Below, piece by piece: positions 24,863 to 34,050 of a DNA stretch of 64,000 nucleotides. The position numbers and the translations under genes were made by a program. The stretch's first letter is position 1; each line of letters begins with the position of its first letter. The notes under the pieces were generated by a model that worked only from the letters and a program-made list of their open reading frames with translations, was not told the DNA's origin and ran no database searches. This DNA comes from JALORV01 sp044225415 (GTDB lineage Bacteria; Pseudomonadota; Gammaproteobacteria; Burkholderiales; Burkholderiaceae_F), in contig JBGAIO010000001.1 of assembly GCA_044225415.1 (NCBI GenBank), positions 7,875 through 71,874 on the forward strand. The letters are read 5' to 3'.

Positions 24863-26046
24863 GCCAGAAACTTCTGCACGAGCCGCACCCAGAACGTCGC
24901 GCCGATCGGGATCAGTTCGTCGTTGAAGTCATAGCTGGGGTTGTGCAGCATGCACGGGCCCATGCCGTGTCCGGCCAGGCGATGGCCGCCTTCGCCGTTG
25001 CCGATGAACACGTAGGCGCCCGGCCGCGCCTTCAGCATGAACGCGAAGTCCTCCGCGCCCATGGTCGGGTCGATGTCGGTGTGCACGTGATCGGCGCCGA
25101 CGACGTCGGCGGCCACTTCCGCCGCGAAGGCAGCCTCGACCGCATGATTGACGGTCGGCGGATAGTTCCACTTGAAGGTCACGTCGGCTTCGCAGCCGTG
25201 CGCCGCCGCGGTCGCCTCGGCGATGCGCCGCATGTGCTGCTCGATGTGCGCCGTCATCTCGTCGCCGAACGTGCGTACCGTGCCGCCGATGGTGGCGAAC
25301 TCCGGGATCACGTTGCAGATGTCGCCGGCGTGGATCATCGTCACCGACAGCACCGCGGCCTCCACCGGCTTGCGCGTGCGCGTGATGATGGCCTGCAGGC
25401 CGTTGACGATCTGCACGGCGACGAACACCGGATCGACGCCGAGATGCGGCATCGCCGCGTGCGCGCCCTTGCCGCGCACCACGATGTCGAATTCATTGCT
25501 GGAGGCCATCTGCGGCCCCGCCTTCACGCCGAACTTGCCGACCTGCATGCCCGGCCAGTTGTGCATGCCGAACACGGCGTCGCACGGACACTTCAGGAAC
25601 AGGCCGTCGTCGATCATTGCCTGCGCACCGGCGCCGCCTTCCTCGGCCGGCTGGAAGATGACGTGCACGGTACCGTCGAAGGGCCGGTCTTCGGCCAGGT
25701 ACTTCGCGGCGGCGAGCAGCATCGCCGTGTGGCCGTCGTGCCCGCAGGCGTGCATCTTGCCGTCGTGCCGCGAGCGGTGCGCGAACTGGTTGCCTTCCTG
25801 GATCGGCAGCGCGTCCATGTCCGCACGCAGCCCGATGCTGCGGGAACGGCTGCCATTGCGCAGCGTGCCGACGACGCCGGTCCTGCCGAGCCCGCGGGTC
25901 ACCGCATAGCCCCATTCGGCCAGCCGGGCGGCGACCAGATCCGCTGTACGGTTTTCCTCGTAGCGCAGTTCGGGATGCGCGTGGATATCGCGGCGAATGG
26001 CTTCGATCTCGCTGCGGAAGGCGACGACGCGGTCGATCAGGTTCAT
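24847..26046 (-). CDS. M20 family amidohydrolase (hippurate hydrolase-like)
   Basis: Intact 399-residue zinc amidohydrolase. Order of motifs: IRRDIHAHPELRYEENRTAD (residues ~18-37), LRADMDALPIQEGNQFAHRS, MHACGHDGHTAMLLAAAKYL with metal-binding Cys/His (~98-117), FQPAEEGGAGAQAMIDDGLF with the catalytic Glu, and MGAEDFAFML near 340. The family removes acyl groups from amino acids (hippurate, N-acetyl or indoleacetyl conjugates); the exact substrate cannot be fixed from sequence. It is divergent from argE with an 86-bp gap. It is similar to, but not a close duplicate of, the broken M20 gene at 2664. Confidence 0.93.
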   Translation of the reverse strand: MNLIDRVVAFRSEIEAIRRDIHAHPELRYEENRTADLVAARLAEWGYAVTRGLGRTGVVGTLRNGSRSRSIGLRADMDALPIQEGNQFAHRSRHDGKMHACGHDGHTAMLLAAAKYLAEDRPFDGTVHVIFQPAEEGGAGAQAMIDDGLFLKCPCDAVFGMHNWPGMQVGKFGVKAGPQMASSNEFDIVVRGKGAHAAMPHLGVDPVFVAVQIVNGLQAIITRTRKPVEAAVLSVTMIHAGDICNVIPEFATIGGTVRTFGDEMTAHIEQHMRRIAEATAAAHGCEADVTFKWNYPPTVNHAVEAAFAAEVAADVVGADHVHTDIDPTMGAEDFAFMLKARPGAYVFIGNGEGGHRLAGHGMGPCMLHNPSYDFNDELIPIGATFWVRLVQKFLAQPSR

Positions 26047-26120
26047 GGCGGCCTCGGAGTGAGCAAGGATCGTACTGAACTGGCGCGATGTGTGCCGATC
26101 CCCCGGGCGGTGGCAGGGCC

Positions 26121-26126
26121 TAAGAT
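26121..26126 (+). promoter_or_regulatory. Candidate -10 box of argE (leaderless transcript)
   Basis: TAAGAT ends six bases before the argE ATG. With a normal -10 to start-site distance the mRNA would begin at or next to the initiation codon. No good -35 and no ribosome-binding sequence precede the ATG, which fits a leaderless message. Confidence 0.5.
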
Positions 26127-26132
26127 CCGGGC

Positions 26133-27359
26133 ATGAACAAGCCCGTTCCCACCGCGGCCGAGTTGCGGCCGCCGCCGGCCGCTCAGCCTTCGGCGGACGC
26201 GCTGGCCATGATCGACCGGCTGATCGCGATGCCGACGGTCAGCCGTGACTCCAATCTGGGACTGATCGAGTACGCGCGCGACCACCTGGCGTCGCTGGGG
26301 GTGCGGTCGCAACTCATCTACGACGCATCGGCGAAGAAGGCCAATTTGTTCGCGACGCTGGCCGACGAACCCGACCGGCTGAAGACCGGCGGACTGGTGC
26401 TGTCGGGCCACACGGACACCGTGCCGGTCGACGGGCAGGACTGGTCGAGCGACCCCTTCGTCGCCACGCACCGCGACGGCCGCATCCACGGGCGCGGCAG
26501 CGCCGACATGAAGGGCTTCATCGCGATCGCGCTGGCGTGGGCGCCGCGCTTCCTCGCTGCGCAGCGCACGATGCCGATCCACCTGGCGCTGACCTACGAC
26601 GAGGAAACGACCTTCCTCGGCGTGCGCGGCCTGGTCGCGGACCTCGCCGAACGCGGCATCCACCCGTCGGCGTGCCTGATCGGCGAGCCCACCGACATGC
26701 AGGCGATTGTCGCGCACAAGGGCAAGCGCGACTGCGTGTGCCGCGTGCGCGGCCGCGAAGCGCATTCGTCGCTGACGCCGACCGGCGTCAACGCCATCGA
26801 GTTCGCGGCGCGACTGATTGCCTACGTGCGGTCGGTGGCCGATCGATTGTCGCGTGACGAGCCGCGCGATGATCGCTTCGCTGTGCCGTACACGACCTTG
26901 CAGACCGGGCTGGTGCGCGGCGGCATCGCGGTCAACGTCGTGCCGCGCGACTGCGAGTTCACGTTCGAGATGCGCAATCTGCCGACGATGTCGACCGACG
27001 CGCTCGCCGACGACATCGTCGCGTATGCGCGCCGCGAACTCGAACCGGCGATGAAGGCGGTCAGCGCCGAGGCGGGCTTCGCGTTCGACCACGGCATGAA
27101 CATCCCGGCTTTCGGCATCGCTCCCGACGCGCCGCTGGTGAAGTGGGCGCAGGCCATCGCGCGCAACGCGCTGCAGCCCGGCGCGGTGAGCTTCGCCACC
27201 GAGGCCAGCATGTACATGGCCGCGGGCATCCCGACCGTCGTGCTCGGCCCGGGCTCGATCGACCAGGCGCACAAGCCCGACGAGTACCTGAGCTATGCGC
27301 AGGTCGCCGCCTGCGAGCAGTTCTTCGATCGCATGCTGTGTGAGCCATGGAAAGCATGA
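26133..27359 (+). CDS. argE: Acetylornithine deacetylase
   Basis: ArgE hydrolyses N2-acetylornithine to ornithine and acetate in arginine synthesis. The 408-residue protein is intact and of normal length for the proteobacterial type. Metal and catalytic motifs: LSGHTDTVPVDGQDW (His, Asp near residues 90-92), GRGSADMKGFIAIAL (metal Asp near 120), YDEETTFLGVRGL (catalytic Glu near 157) and EASMYMAAGIPTVVLGPG near the C-terminus. The next gene overlaps its 3' end by 13 bases, implying translational coupling with a molybdopterin oxidoreductase, an unusual partner. Confidence 0.93.
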   Translation: MNKPVPTAAELRPPPAAQPSADALAMIDRLIAMPTVSRDSNLGLIEYARDHLASLGVRSQLIYDASAKKANLFATLADEPDRLKTGGLVLSGHTDTVPVDGQDWSSDPFVATHRDGRIHGRGSADMKGFIAIALAWAPRFLAAQRTMPIHLALTYDEETTFLGVRGLVADLAERGIHPSACLIGEPTDMQAIVAHKGKRDCVCRVRGREAHSSLTPTGVNAIEFAARLIAYVRSVADRLSRDEPRDDRFAVPYTTLQTGLVRGGIAVNVVPRDCEFTFEMRNLPTMSTDALADDIVAYARRELEPAMKAVSAEAGFAFDHGMNIPAFGIAPDAPLVKWAQAIARNALQPGAVSFATEASMYMAAGIPTVVLGPGSIDQAHKPDEYLSYAQVAACEQFFDRMLCEPWKA

Positions 27360-29431
27360 CCAGTCCTTCCGACACCGTCGTCCGCGCAGCGTGTCCGCAC
27401 GACTGCCCGGACACGTGCGCGATGCTGGTCACCGTGCGCGAGCAGTCGGGCCGGCGCGTCGCGGTGAAGATCGCCGGAGATCCGACGCATCCGACGACGG
27501 ATGGCGTGCTGTGCACGAAAGTCAGCCGCTATCTGGAACGGGTCTATCACCCCGACCGGCTGCTGCACCCGCTGAAGCGCGTCGGCCGCAAGGGCGAAGG
27601 CCGCTTCGAGCGCGTCGGCTGGGACGAGGCGCTTGCCGAAATTGCCGCGCGACTGTCGGCGATCGCCGCAGTCGACGCGCAGCGCATCGTGCCCTACAGC
27701 TACGCCGGCACGATGGGCATGGTGCAGGGCGAAGCGATGGCTCAGCGCTTCTTCCATCGGCTGGGCGGCAGCTTCCTCGACCGTACCATCTGCGCGACCG
27801 CCGGCGCGGAGGCCCTGCAGTACACGCTGGGCACGCGCGACGGCACCGACATCGAGCAGTTCGGCAACGCGAAGCTGATCGTGTTCTGGGGCGCGAACGC
27901 GATCGCATCGAACCTGCACCTGTGGAGCCGCGCGCAGGCCGCCAAGCGCAACGGCGCGAAGCTCGTCGCGATCGATCCGTACCGCTCGCTGACCGCCGAA
28001 AAGTGCCATCAGCACATCGCGCTGCTGCCCGGCACCGACGGCGCATTCGCGCTCGGCGTGATGCACGTGCTGATCCGCGAAGGCTGGCTCGATCGCGACT
28101 ACATCGAGCGCTACACGCTGGGCTTCGATGCGCTGGCGGAACGCGCCGCATCGTTCGATCCGCAGCGCGTCGCGCGCCTGTGCGGCATCGATGCGGCGGA
28201 AGTGGAAGGCTTCGCGCACGACTACGCGTCGCTGCGGCCGGCCGCCATCCGCCTCAACTACGGCATGCAGCGCGCGGCCGGCGGCGGCAACGCCGTGCGC
28301 GCGATCGCGTCGCTGCCGGCGCTGACGGGTCACTGGCGCGACCCTGCGGGCGGCGTGCTGCTGTCGACCAGCGGCAACTACCCGGTGGACGCGCAGCGGC
28401 TCTATCGTCCGGACCTGCTCGCCGGTCGCACGCCGCGCACCATCAACATGGCGACGATCGGCCATGACCTGCTGCGCGCCGATCCGCCGATCGATGCGCT
28501 GATCGTCTACAACAGCAATCCGGTGGCGGTCGCGCCGCAGTCGCGCGAGGTGGCCGAAGGATTCGCGCGCGAAGACCTGTTCACCGTGGTGCTCGAGCAG
28601 TTCCGCACGGACACGGCCGACTACGCGGACTTCGTGCTGCCGGCGACCACGCAGCTCGAGCACGTCGACGTGCACAAGTCCTACGGGCACCTGTACCTGC
28701 TGGCGAACACGCCTGCGATCGAAGCGCTCGGCGAAGCGCTGCCCAACAGCGAGATCTTCCGGCGGCTGGCGAATGCGATGGGCTATCGCGAGGCCGCCTT
28801 CGACGACAGCGACGACCAACTGGCCGCGCAGGCCTTCGCGCAGCAGGGACCGACCGCGAACTTCGACTGGCCGCGCCTGAAGGCGCGCGGCTGGGAGCGG
28901 TTGAACCTGCCGGCCACGCACGCGCCGTTCGCGCAAGGCGGGTTCCCCACACCGTCGGGGCGCTGCGAGTTCTGGTCGGACACGCTGGCGAAGCTGGGAA
29001 TGGATCCGTTGCCGGGCTACGTGCCGCCGAACGAAGGGCCGACGTCGAATGTCCAGCTCGCGCAGCGCTACCCGCTGGCGATGATCTCGCCGCCGGCGCG
29101 CAATTTCCTCAACTCGAGCTTCGTCAACGTCTCGAGCCTGCGCGCCATCGAGGGCGAACCGACCCTCGAGATCCATCCGGACGATGCCGCGGCGCGCGGC
29201 ATCGCCGACGGCGCGCGGGTGCGCGTCTTCAACGATCGCGGAGCGCTGGATCTGGCCGCGCGCGTCACGGACCGCGCGCGGCGCGGTTGCGTCGTCGCGC
29301 TGTCGGTGTGGTGGAAGAAGCTCGCCGCCGATGGCCGCAATGCCAACGAACTCACCAGCCAGGCGCTGACCGACATCGGGCGCGCACCGACCTTCTACGA
29401 TTGCCTGGTCGACGTCGAAGTGCAGCGCTGA
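27347..29431 (+). CDS. Molybdopterin-dependent oxidoreductase with [4Fe-4S] cluster
   Basis: Intact 694-residue member of the DMSO-reductase superfamily (formate dehydrogenase / polysulfide-reductase-like catalytic subunit). The N-terminal Fe-S motif reads CPHDCPDTCAM ... GVLCTKV (C-x3-C-x3-C-x~27-C, residues ~14-50). Molybdopterin-binding segments include VFWGANAIASNLHLWSRAQA, NYGMQRAAGGGNAVRAIASL and VYNSNPVAVAPQ, with a C-terminal dinucleotide-binding domain (ISPPARNFLNSSFVNV). No Tat signal is present, so it is probably cytoplasmic. The molybdenum ligand is not certain; Cys in DRTICATAG is a candidate. No Fe-S electron-transfer or membrane subunit lies next to it. It overlaps argE by 13 bases (an alternative ATG at 27356 overlaps as ATGA). 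Confidence 0.9.
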   Translation: MESMTSPSDTVVRAACPHDCPDTCAMLVTVREQSGRRVAVKIAGDPTHPTTDGVLCTKVSRYLERVYHPDRLLHPLKRVGRKGEGRFERVGWDEALAEIAARLSAIAAVDAQRIVPYSYAGTMGMVQGEAMAQRFFHRLGGSFLDRTICATAGAEALQYTLGTRDGTDIEQFGNAKLIVFWGANAIASNLHLWSRAQAAKRNGAKLVAIDPYRSLTAEKCHQHIALLPGTDGAFALGVMHVLIREGWLDRDYIERYTLGFDALAERAASFDPQRVARLCGIDAAEVEGFAHDYASLRPAAIRLNYGMQRAAGGGNAVRAIASLPALTGHWRDPAGGVLLSTSGNYPVDAQRLYRPDLLAGRTPRTINMATIGHDLLRADPPIDALIVYNSNPVAVAPQSREVAEGFAREDLFTVVLEQFRTDTADYADFVLPATTQLEHVDVHKSYGHLYLLANTPAIEALGEALPNSEIFRRLANAMGYREAAFDDSDDQLAAQAFAQQGPTANFDWPRLKARGWERLNLPATHAPFAQGGFPTPSGRCEFWSDTLAKLGMDPLPGYVPPNEGPTSNVQLAQRYPLAMISPPARNFLNSSFVNVSSLRAIEGEPTLEIHPDDAAARGIADGARVRVFNDRGALDLAARVTDRARRGCVVALSVWWKKLAADGRNANELTSQALTDIGRAPTFYDCLVDVEVQR

Positions 29432-29432
29432 C

Positions 29433-30518
29433 ATGGTGGCAGTCCCCGCGCGCCGCCGCCGGTGGCTGATCTTCGGCGTGCCTGCCGTGGCGACGCTGGC
29501 CATCGCGCTGGTGGCCGGCTGCTCGACGATCGGCTACTACGCCCAGTCGATCCAGGGGCACATGGCGCTGATGGACGCGGCGCGGCCGATCGGCGAGGTC
29601 GTCGAGGATCCCGCCGTCGCGCCACAGGTGAAGCAGCGACTCGAGCGCGCACAGCAGATGCGCTCGTATGCCAGCGCGTCGCTCGCGCTGCCCGACAACG
29701 CCAGCTACACGCGCTACGCCGACCTGAAGCGGCCCTACGCGGTGTGGAACGTGTTCGCCACGCCCGAGCTGTCGATGAAGCTGAAGCAGTGGTGTTATCC
29801 GGTGGTCGGCTGCGCCGGCTACCGCGGCTACTTCGACCGTGCCGACGCGGAAGCGCTCGCGGCGCAGCTGCGCGCGGAAGGCCACGACGTGAACGTCGCC
29901 GGCGTGCCCGCGTATTCCACCCTCGGCTGGTTCGCGGACCCACTGCTGAACACCTTCATCGCCGGTACCGAGGGGCAGGTGGCCGGGCTCATCTTCCACG
30001 AGCTGGCACACCAGGTGGTCTACGTCGGCGGCGACACCACGTTCAACGAGTCCTTCGCGGTGACGGTGGAGCGCGAAGGCGTGCGTCGCTGGCTGGCCGA
30101 GCATGGCGACGACGCAACGCGGCAGGCGTATGCGGACTTCGCGCAGCGCCGCACGCAGTTTCTCGAACTGCTGCTGCTCTACCGCGGCAGGCTGGAAGCG
30201 CTGTACGCGGGCGATGCACCGAAGGAGCAGCTGCGCGCGCGCAAGGCGGCGCTGTTCGCCGACCTGCAGCGCGACTACGCGCGGCTGAAGGAACAGTGGG
30301 GCGGTTTCGCGGGCTACGACCGCTACTTCGCGCAGGACCTGAACAATGCGCATCTGGCCGCGGTGGGCGCCTACAACGACCTGGTGCCGGCCTTCAGCGC
30401 GCTGCTGGCGTCGAAGGGCGGGGACTTCGGTGCGTTCTACGCCGAGGTGAAGCGCATCGCGGCGCTGCCGAAGGAGCAGCGTGACGCCGCCTTGACGCAG
30501 ATGAACGCCGCGCGCTGA
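29433..30518 (+). CDS. Lipoprotein zinc aminopeptidase (COG4324 type)
   Basis: A 361-residue predicted metallo-aminopeptidase. The N-terminus is RRRRWLIFGVPAVATLAIAL followed by a lipobox VAGC, so a lipid-anchored periplasmic enzyme. The zinc motif HELAHQ occurs near residue 190 (LIFHELAHQVVYV) and the third ligand is in FNESFAVTVEREG near 207. FARRR-type and YAQSIQGHMALM segments match this widely conserved, poorly studied family. It starts one base after the molybdopterin oxidoreductase stop, so the three genes argE, oxidoreductase and this one probably form an operon. Confidence 0.88.
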   Translation: MVAVPARRRRWLIFGVPAVATLAIALVAGCSTIGYYAQSIQGHMALMDAARPIGEVVEDPAVAPQVKQRLERAQQMRSYASASLALPDNASYTRYADLKRPYAVWNVFATPELSMKLKQWCYPVVGCAGYRGYFDRADAEALAAQLRAEGHDVNVAGVPAYSTLGWFADPLLNTFIAGTEGQVAGLIFHELAHQVVYVGGDTTFNESFAVTVEREGVRRWLAEHGDDATRQAYADFAQRRTQFLELLLLYRGRLEALYAGDAPKEQLRARKAALFADLQRDYARLKEQWGGFAGYDRYFAQDLNNAHLAAVGAYNDLVPAFSALLASKGGDFGAFYAEVKRIAALPKEQRDAALTQMNAAR

Positions 30519-30546
30519 CGCTGCGTGCGGGTAGCGTTCGCGGGTC

Positions 30547-30552
30547 TATGAT
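30547..30552 (+). promoter_or_regulatory. Candidate -10 box of fadD
   Basis: TATGAT lies 51 bases before the fadD ATG, in the 85-bp gap after the aminopeptidase gene; no convincing -35 is visible. A GAGGGAGA ribosome site follows before the ATG. Confidence 0.4.
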
Positions 30553-30603
30553 CTCCGGAGCCCAGCCGCGGGCCACTGACACGAAAAGAAGAGGGAGACA
30601 GCG

Positions 30604-32292
30604 ATGGACCGGTTCTGGCTGAAGAACTACCCCACCGGCGTGCCCGCCGACATCGATTTCAATCAGTACTCGTCGCTGGTGCAGCTGCTGCAGGAAGCGT
30701 TCACGAAGAACAGCGCCCGCCCGGCCTTCACCTGCATGGGCAGGACGGTCACCTACGCCGAGCTCGACACGTACTCGGCGGCGATCGCCGCCTGGCTGCA
30801 GTCGAAAGGCTTCGGCAAGGGCACGCGCATCGCCATCATGATGCCGAACATCCTGCAGTACCCGGTGGTGATGGCGGGCGTGCTGCGCGCGGGCTGCATC
30901 GTGGTCAACGTCAACCCGCTGTACACGCCGCGCGAACTCGAGCACCAGCTTAAGGACTCGGGCGCCGAAGCGATCTTCATCATCGAGAACTTCGCGACCA
31001 CGCTCGAGCAGGTGCTCGACAAGGTGCCGGTGAAGGCCGTCGTCGTGTGCGCGATGGGCGACATGCTGGGCTTCGCCAAGGGCCTGCTGGTGAACTTCGT
31101 CGTGCGCCACGTGAAGAAGATGGTGCCCGCCTTCACGCTGCCCAACGCGCTGCGCTGGAACAACGTGCTGGCCGACGGCCTGCGCATGACGCTCAAGCCG
31201 GTCGCGCTCGGCCCCGAGGACACGGCCTTCCTGCAGTACACCGGCGGCACGACCGGGGTCAGCAAGGGCGCGCAGCTCGTGCATCGGAACATCATCGCCA
31301 ACATGCTGCAGTGTGAGGCGTGGTTCCAGCCGGCGATCAGCAGGCTGAAGCCCGGCGAGCAGCCGCTGTTCGTCGTGCCGCTGCCGCTGTATCACATCTT
31401 CGCGCTGACGGTGTGCGCGATGCTGGGTTCGCGCCTCGGCGCGCACTGTCTGCTGATTCCCAACCCGCGCGACATTCCGGGGCTGGTCAAGGAACTGACG
31501 AAGTACAAGGTCAACGTGTTCCCGGCGGTGAACACGCTGTTCAACGCGCTGCTGAACAACGACGACTTCCGCCGGCTGGATTTCTCGCGGCTGATCCTGT
31601 CGGTCGGCGGCGGCATGGCCGTGCAGGAAGCGGTGGCGAAGCGCTGGCTCGAGGCGACGAAGTGCCCGATCTGCGAAGGCTACGGGCTGTCGGAGACCGC
31701 GCCGGTAGCGTCCGCCAACCGGGTGGACACGGAACGTTTCACCGGCACCATCGGCGTGCCGTTGCCGTCCACCGAGATCGTCATCCTGGACGATGCGGGA
31801 CAGCCACAGCCGATCGGCTCGGTCGGCGAGATCGCCATCCGCGGACCGCAGGTCATGGTCGGCTACTGGAACCGGCCGGACGAGACGGCCAAGGTCATGA
31901 CCGCGGACGGCTTCTTCAAGTCGGGCGACGTCGGCATCATGGATGCCAGCGGAGTCACGCGCATCGTCGATCGGAAGAAGGACATGATCCTGGTGTCCGG
32001 CTTCAACGTGTATCCGAACGAGGTCGAGGCGGTGGTGGCCGAACATCCGGGCGTGCTGGAATGCGCGGTGGTCGGCGTGCCGGACGATTCCTCGGGCGAG
32101 GCGGTGAAGCTGTTCATCGTGAAGAAGGACCCCGCGCTGACCGAGCGCGATGTCATGGACTACTGCAAGCAACAGCTCACGGGTTACAAGAAGCCGCGCT
32201 TCATCGAGTTCCGCAGCGACCTGCCGAAGACCAACGTCGGCAAGATCCTGCGCCGCGAGTTGCGCGATCCCGTCCGCGACAAGGCCGCGTGA
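30604..32292 (+). CDS. fadD: Long-chain fatty acid-CoA ligase
   Basis: Intact 562-residue acyl-CoA synthetase that activates fatty acids for beta-oxidation by ATP-dependent adenylation and thioesterification. The FadD start MDRFWLKNYPTGVPADIDFN, ATP/AMP motif YTGGTTGVSKGAQLVHRN (near residue 213), YHIFALTVCA, the fatty-acid signature GYGLSETAPV and the C-terminal DRKKDMILVSGFNVYPNEVE are all present. Length and motifs fit FadD of beta- and gammaproteobacteria. Confidence 0.95.
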   Translation: MDRFWLKNYPTGVPADIDFNQYSSLVQLLQEAFTKNSARPAFTCMGRTVTYAELDTYSAAIAAWLQSKGFGKGTRIAIMMPNILQYPVVMAGVLRAGCIVVNVNPLYTPRELEHQLKDSGAEAIFIIENFATTLEQVLDKVPVKAVVVCAMGDMLGFAKGLLVNFVVRHVKKMVPAFTLPNALRWNNVLADGLRMTLKPVALGPEDTAFLQYTGGTTGVSKGAQLVHRNIIANMLQCEAWFQPAISRLKPGEQPLFVVPLPLYHIFALTVCAMLGSRLGAHCLLIPNPRDIPGLVKELTKYKVNVFPAVNTLFNALLNNDDFRRLDFSRLILSVGGGMAVQEAVAKRWLEATKCPICEGYGLSETAPVASANRVDTERFTGTIGVPLPSTEIVILDDAGQPQPIGSVGEIAIRGPQVMVGYWNRPDETAKVMTADGFFKSGDVGIMDASGVTRIVDRKKDMILVSGFNVYPNEVEAVVAEHPGVLECAVVGVPDDSSGEAVKLFIVKKDPALTERDVMDYCKQQLTGYKKPRFIEFRSDLPKTNVGKILRRELRDPVRDKAA

Positions 32293-32345
32293 CGCAACGC
32301 TGACCTTCCAACCGCTCACCTTCCAACGCATCGCCGGAGAACGCC

Positions 32346-32848
32346 ATGAAGGATCGCCCACGCCGCCCGTCGCCGCGCCCTGCGCCGGCGGCGCCGCGCC
32401 GCCCCGCGGGCAGCCATGCGCCGCCGCGAGGCCGCCCGCGCGGCGCGCCCGCATCGGCACCCCGCGAGACGCGACTGGCGCGCGCTCGGGGCCGCGCGCG
32501 CGTGCGCTGCTCAACAGCGCAGCTTCGACAACCCGTACCAGCGCGCACAGCGTCCGGGACGGGACGCCGCGCCGCGCGAGCGCTGTCGGCGCCCGCGTGA
32601 TCCGGCTCGATCCGGACGTCGCCCGCGTATTTCGCGATGCGGACGCGGTGAACGAGGCGCTGCGGCTGGTCATGCGGCTGGCGCGCTTCGCCGGCGGCCG
32701 TCCCGCCGGTCCCCGCGCGAATACACACCGCGCGGCAGCTTTGCTCCGCGCGAGGATCGTCCGCCACGGCCGGGGCGCGACCGGAGTGGCGACGTCCGTC
32801 CGGCTGAGGAGCCCGGTAGACGACGGTCCGCACTTCGACGACGAATAG
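32346..32848 (+). CDS. Small arginine/proline-rich protein (frame-broken), function unknown
   Basis: Starts at ATG 32346 with a GGAGAACGCC site: MKDRPRRPSPRPAPAAPRRP, very basic and Pro-rich. After one or two indels a folded-looking core appears in another frame: VIRLDPDVARVFRDADAVNE and ALRLVMRLARFAGG (about 32597-32695). A final basic tail follows. The core resembles small uncharacterised betaproteobacterial proteins. The coordinates of the end are approximate. Function unknown. Confidence 0.55.
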
Positions 32849-32961
32849 CGAACCGCCCGCGCTGGGCCCTGGCTGAAGTTAAGCGCGTGATCACGTGATT
32901 TTTCCGGGTTGTCATGGCGCTGGAAAGGCCTACCGTGAGGGGGGTATCAGCGGAGGCTGCA

Positions 32962-33595
32962 ATGAACAGGCGGATCATCGGGGTGCTGGCCGCGGTGCTT
33001 GCGAGCGCGGCGGTGCATGCGCAGGTCGATGGGCCGGGGCTGACGGTGCCGCCCGCCGCAACGGCCGAGGCGCAGCGCGCGCACGCGTGGAGCCTGCGCG
33101 GCGTGAGCGGCGCGCAGCCCGGTGCATCCGCCAGCGTCCTCGACAGCTATCGCGGACTGCTGTCCGCGGACGCAGCACCGCTGAGTTCGATGCTGGTGGC
33201 CGACTGGTATCCGCTGTCGACACAAGGCTTCCGGGTTTCCGGCGGCCTGGCCTACGGCGTCATGCGCGACACCGCCCTCGCACGCGACGCCGAGACTGAG
33301 CGTGCACTGCGCAACTGGGGTTCCGGGCGGAGCAGCGGCGCTGGACCCATGGTCGTGGATCGCGCGCGGCAATCCGTACCTGGGCTTCGGCTGGGAACTG
33401 GGTGCCGCCTCGGCGCGCCCGGCCTTTACATGAGCGCCGATGTCGGCGTGGTCTACCAGCGCGGCCAGGCGAACTGGGGCTGCACGAGTGCGATTCCTGC
33501 GGGCCTCAGGTGTTGCCGACGGCCGCATGGACGCGGCTGCCGAAGAACTGCGCTTTGCGCCGATGATGTCGCTGGGCGTGGGCCTGCGCTTCTAG
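32962..33595 (+). CDS. Exported, probable outer-membrane beta-barrel protein (frame-broken)
   Basis: Signal peptide MNRRIIGVLAAVLASAAVHA-Q from ATG 32962. The mature part contains amphipathic strands (SSMLVADWYPLSTQGFRVSG, GLAYGV) and, in another frame, a segment NPYLGFGWELGAASARPGLY-like followed by MSADVGVVYQRGQANW; the last residues in a third frame are MMSLGVGLRF-stop, an outer-membrane C-terminal signature ending in Phe. Indels near 33310, 33410 and 33490. About 210 residues. No known family. Confidence 0.65.
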
Positions 33596-33614
33596 GGCCT
33601 GCCCGCGCGGGCGC

Positions 33615-33908
33615 TCAGCCCGCGACCGGCACGCCGAGCGCGGCCCGGCCGTTCTCCACCAGTGTGCGACGCAGGCTGCGATACAACTGCGTGACGTCGA
33701 GCGGCTCGCCCGACTTGGCGCGCAGCCGGATCAGCATCGCATCGGCGCGCGACCGCACGGACAGCGATTCGAGCTTGCTGCGGTCGAGCAGCGGTTCGTC
33801 GCCCGCCTGGGTTCCGGACAGCGCTGCGAGGACGGCCGCGTGGCGCACGCCCAGGCCGTGGAACCGGATTTCCACCTCGTTGTTCCGCTCGGTCACTCGC
33901 ATCTGCAT
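33615..33908 (-). CDS. Conserved small hypothetical protein
   Basis: A 97-residue cytoplasmic protein: MQMRVTERNNEVEIRFHGLG at the start, then a region rich in Leu/Arg (LLDRSKLESLSVRSRADAML). No signal peptide, membrane segment or family recognised. ATG 33908 is preceded by GAGGCGATC. It is flanked by a convergent barrel-protein gene and a same-strand YjdF-type gene. Confidence 0.6.
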   Translation of the reverse strand: MQMRVTERNNEVEIRFHGLGVRHAAVLAALSGTQAGDEPLLDRSKLESLSVRSRADAMLIRLRAKSGEPLDVTQLYRSLRRTLVENGRAALGVPVAG

Positions 33909-34050
33909 GATCGCCTCGCCTGCATCGGTCCGATTCGCTCCGCTGCGACAAGCACGCAGCATGCACAGTATCGGAAGGAAATATGACAGCGGCATTGTCG
34001 CCACGCGAGCTGCGTGCGACGAAGGGCGTTTTCCGCAGATCGAGTGTCGA

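Noticed and set aside
27347..29431. Selenocysteine in the molybdopterin oxidoreductase
   Set aside because: No in-frame TGA interrupts the 694-codon frame.
27293..29503. A 736-codon minus-strand frame opposite the molybdopterin oxidoreductase
   Set aside because: Same antisense effect; the plus strand carries an intact enzyme.
30394..32673. A 759-codon minus-strand frame opposite fadD
   Set aside because: Antisense of fadD; His/Arg/Asp-rich text with no family.
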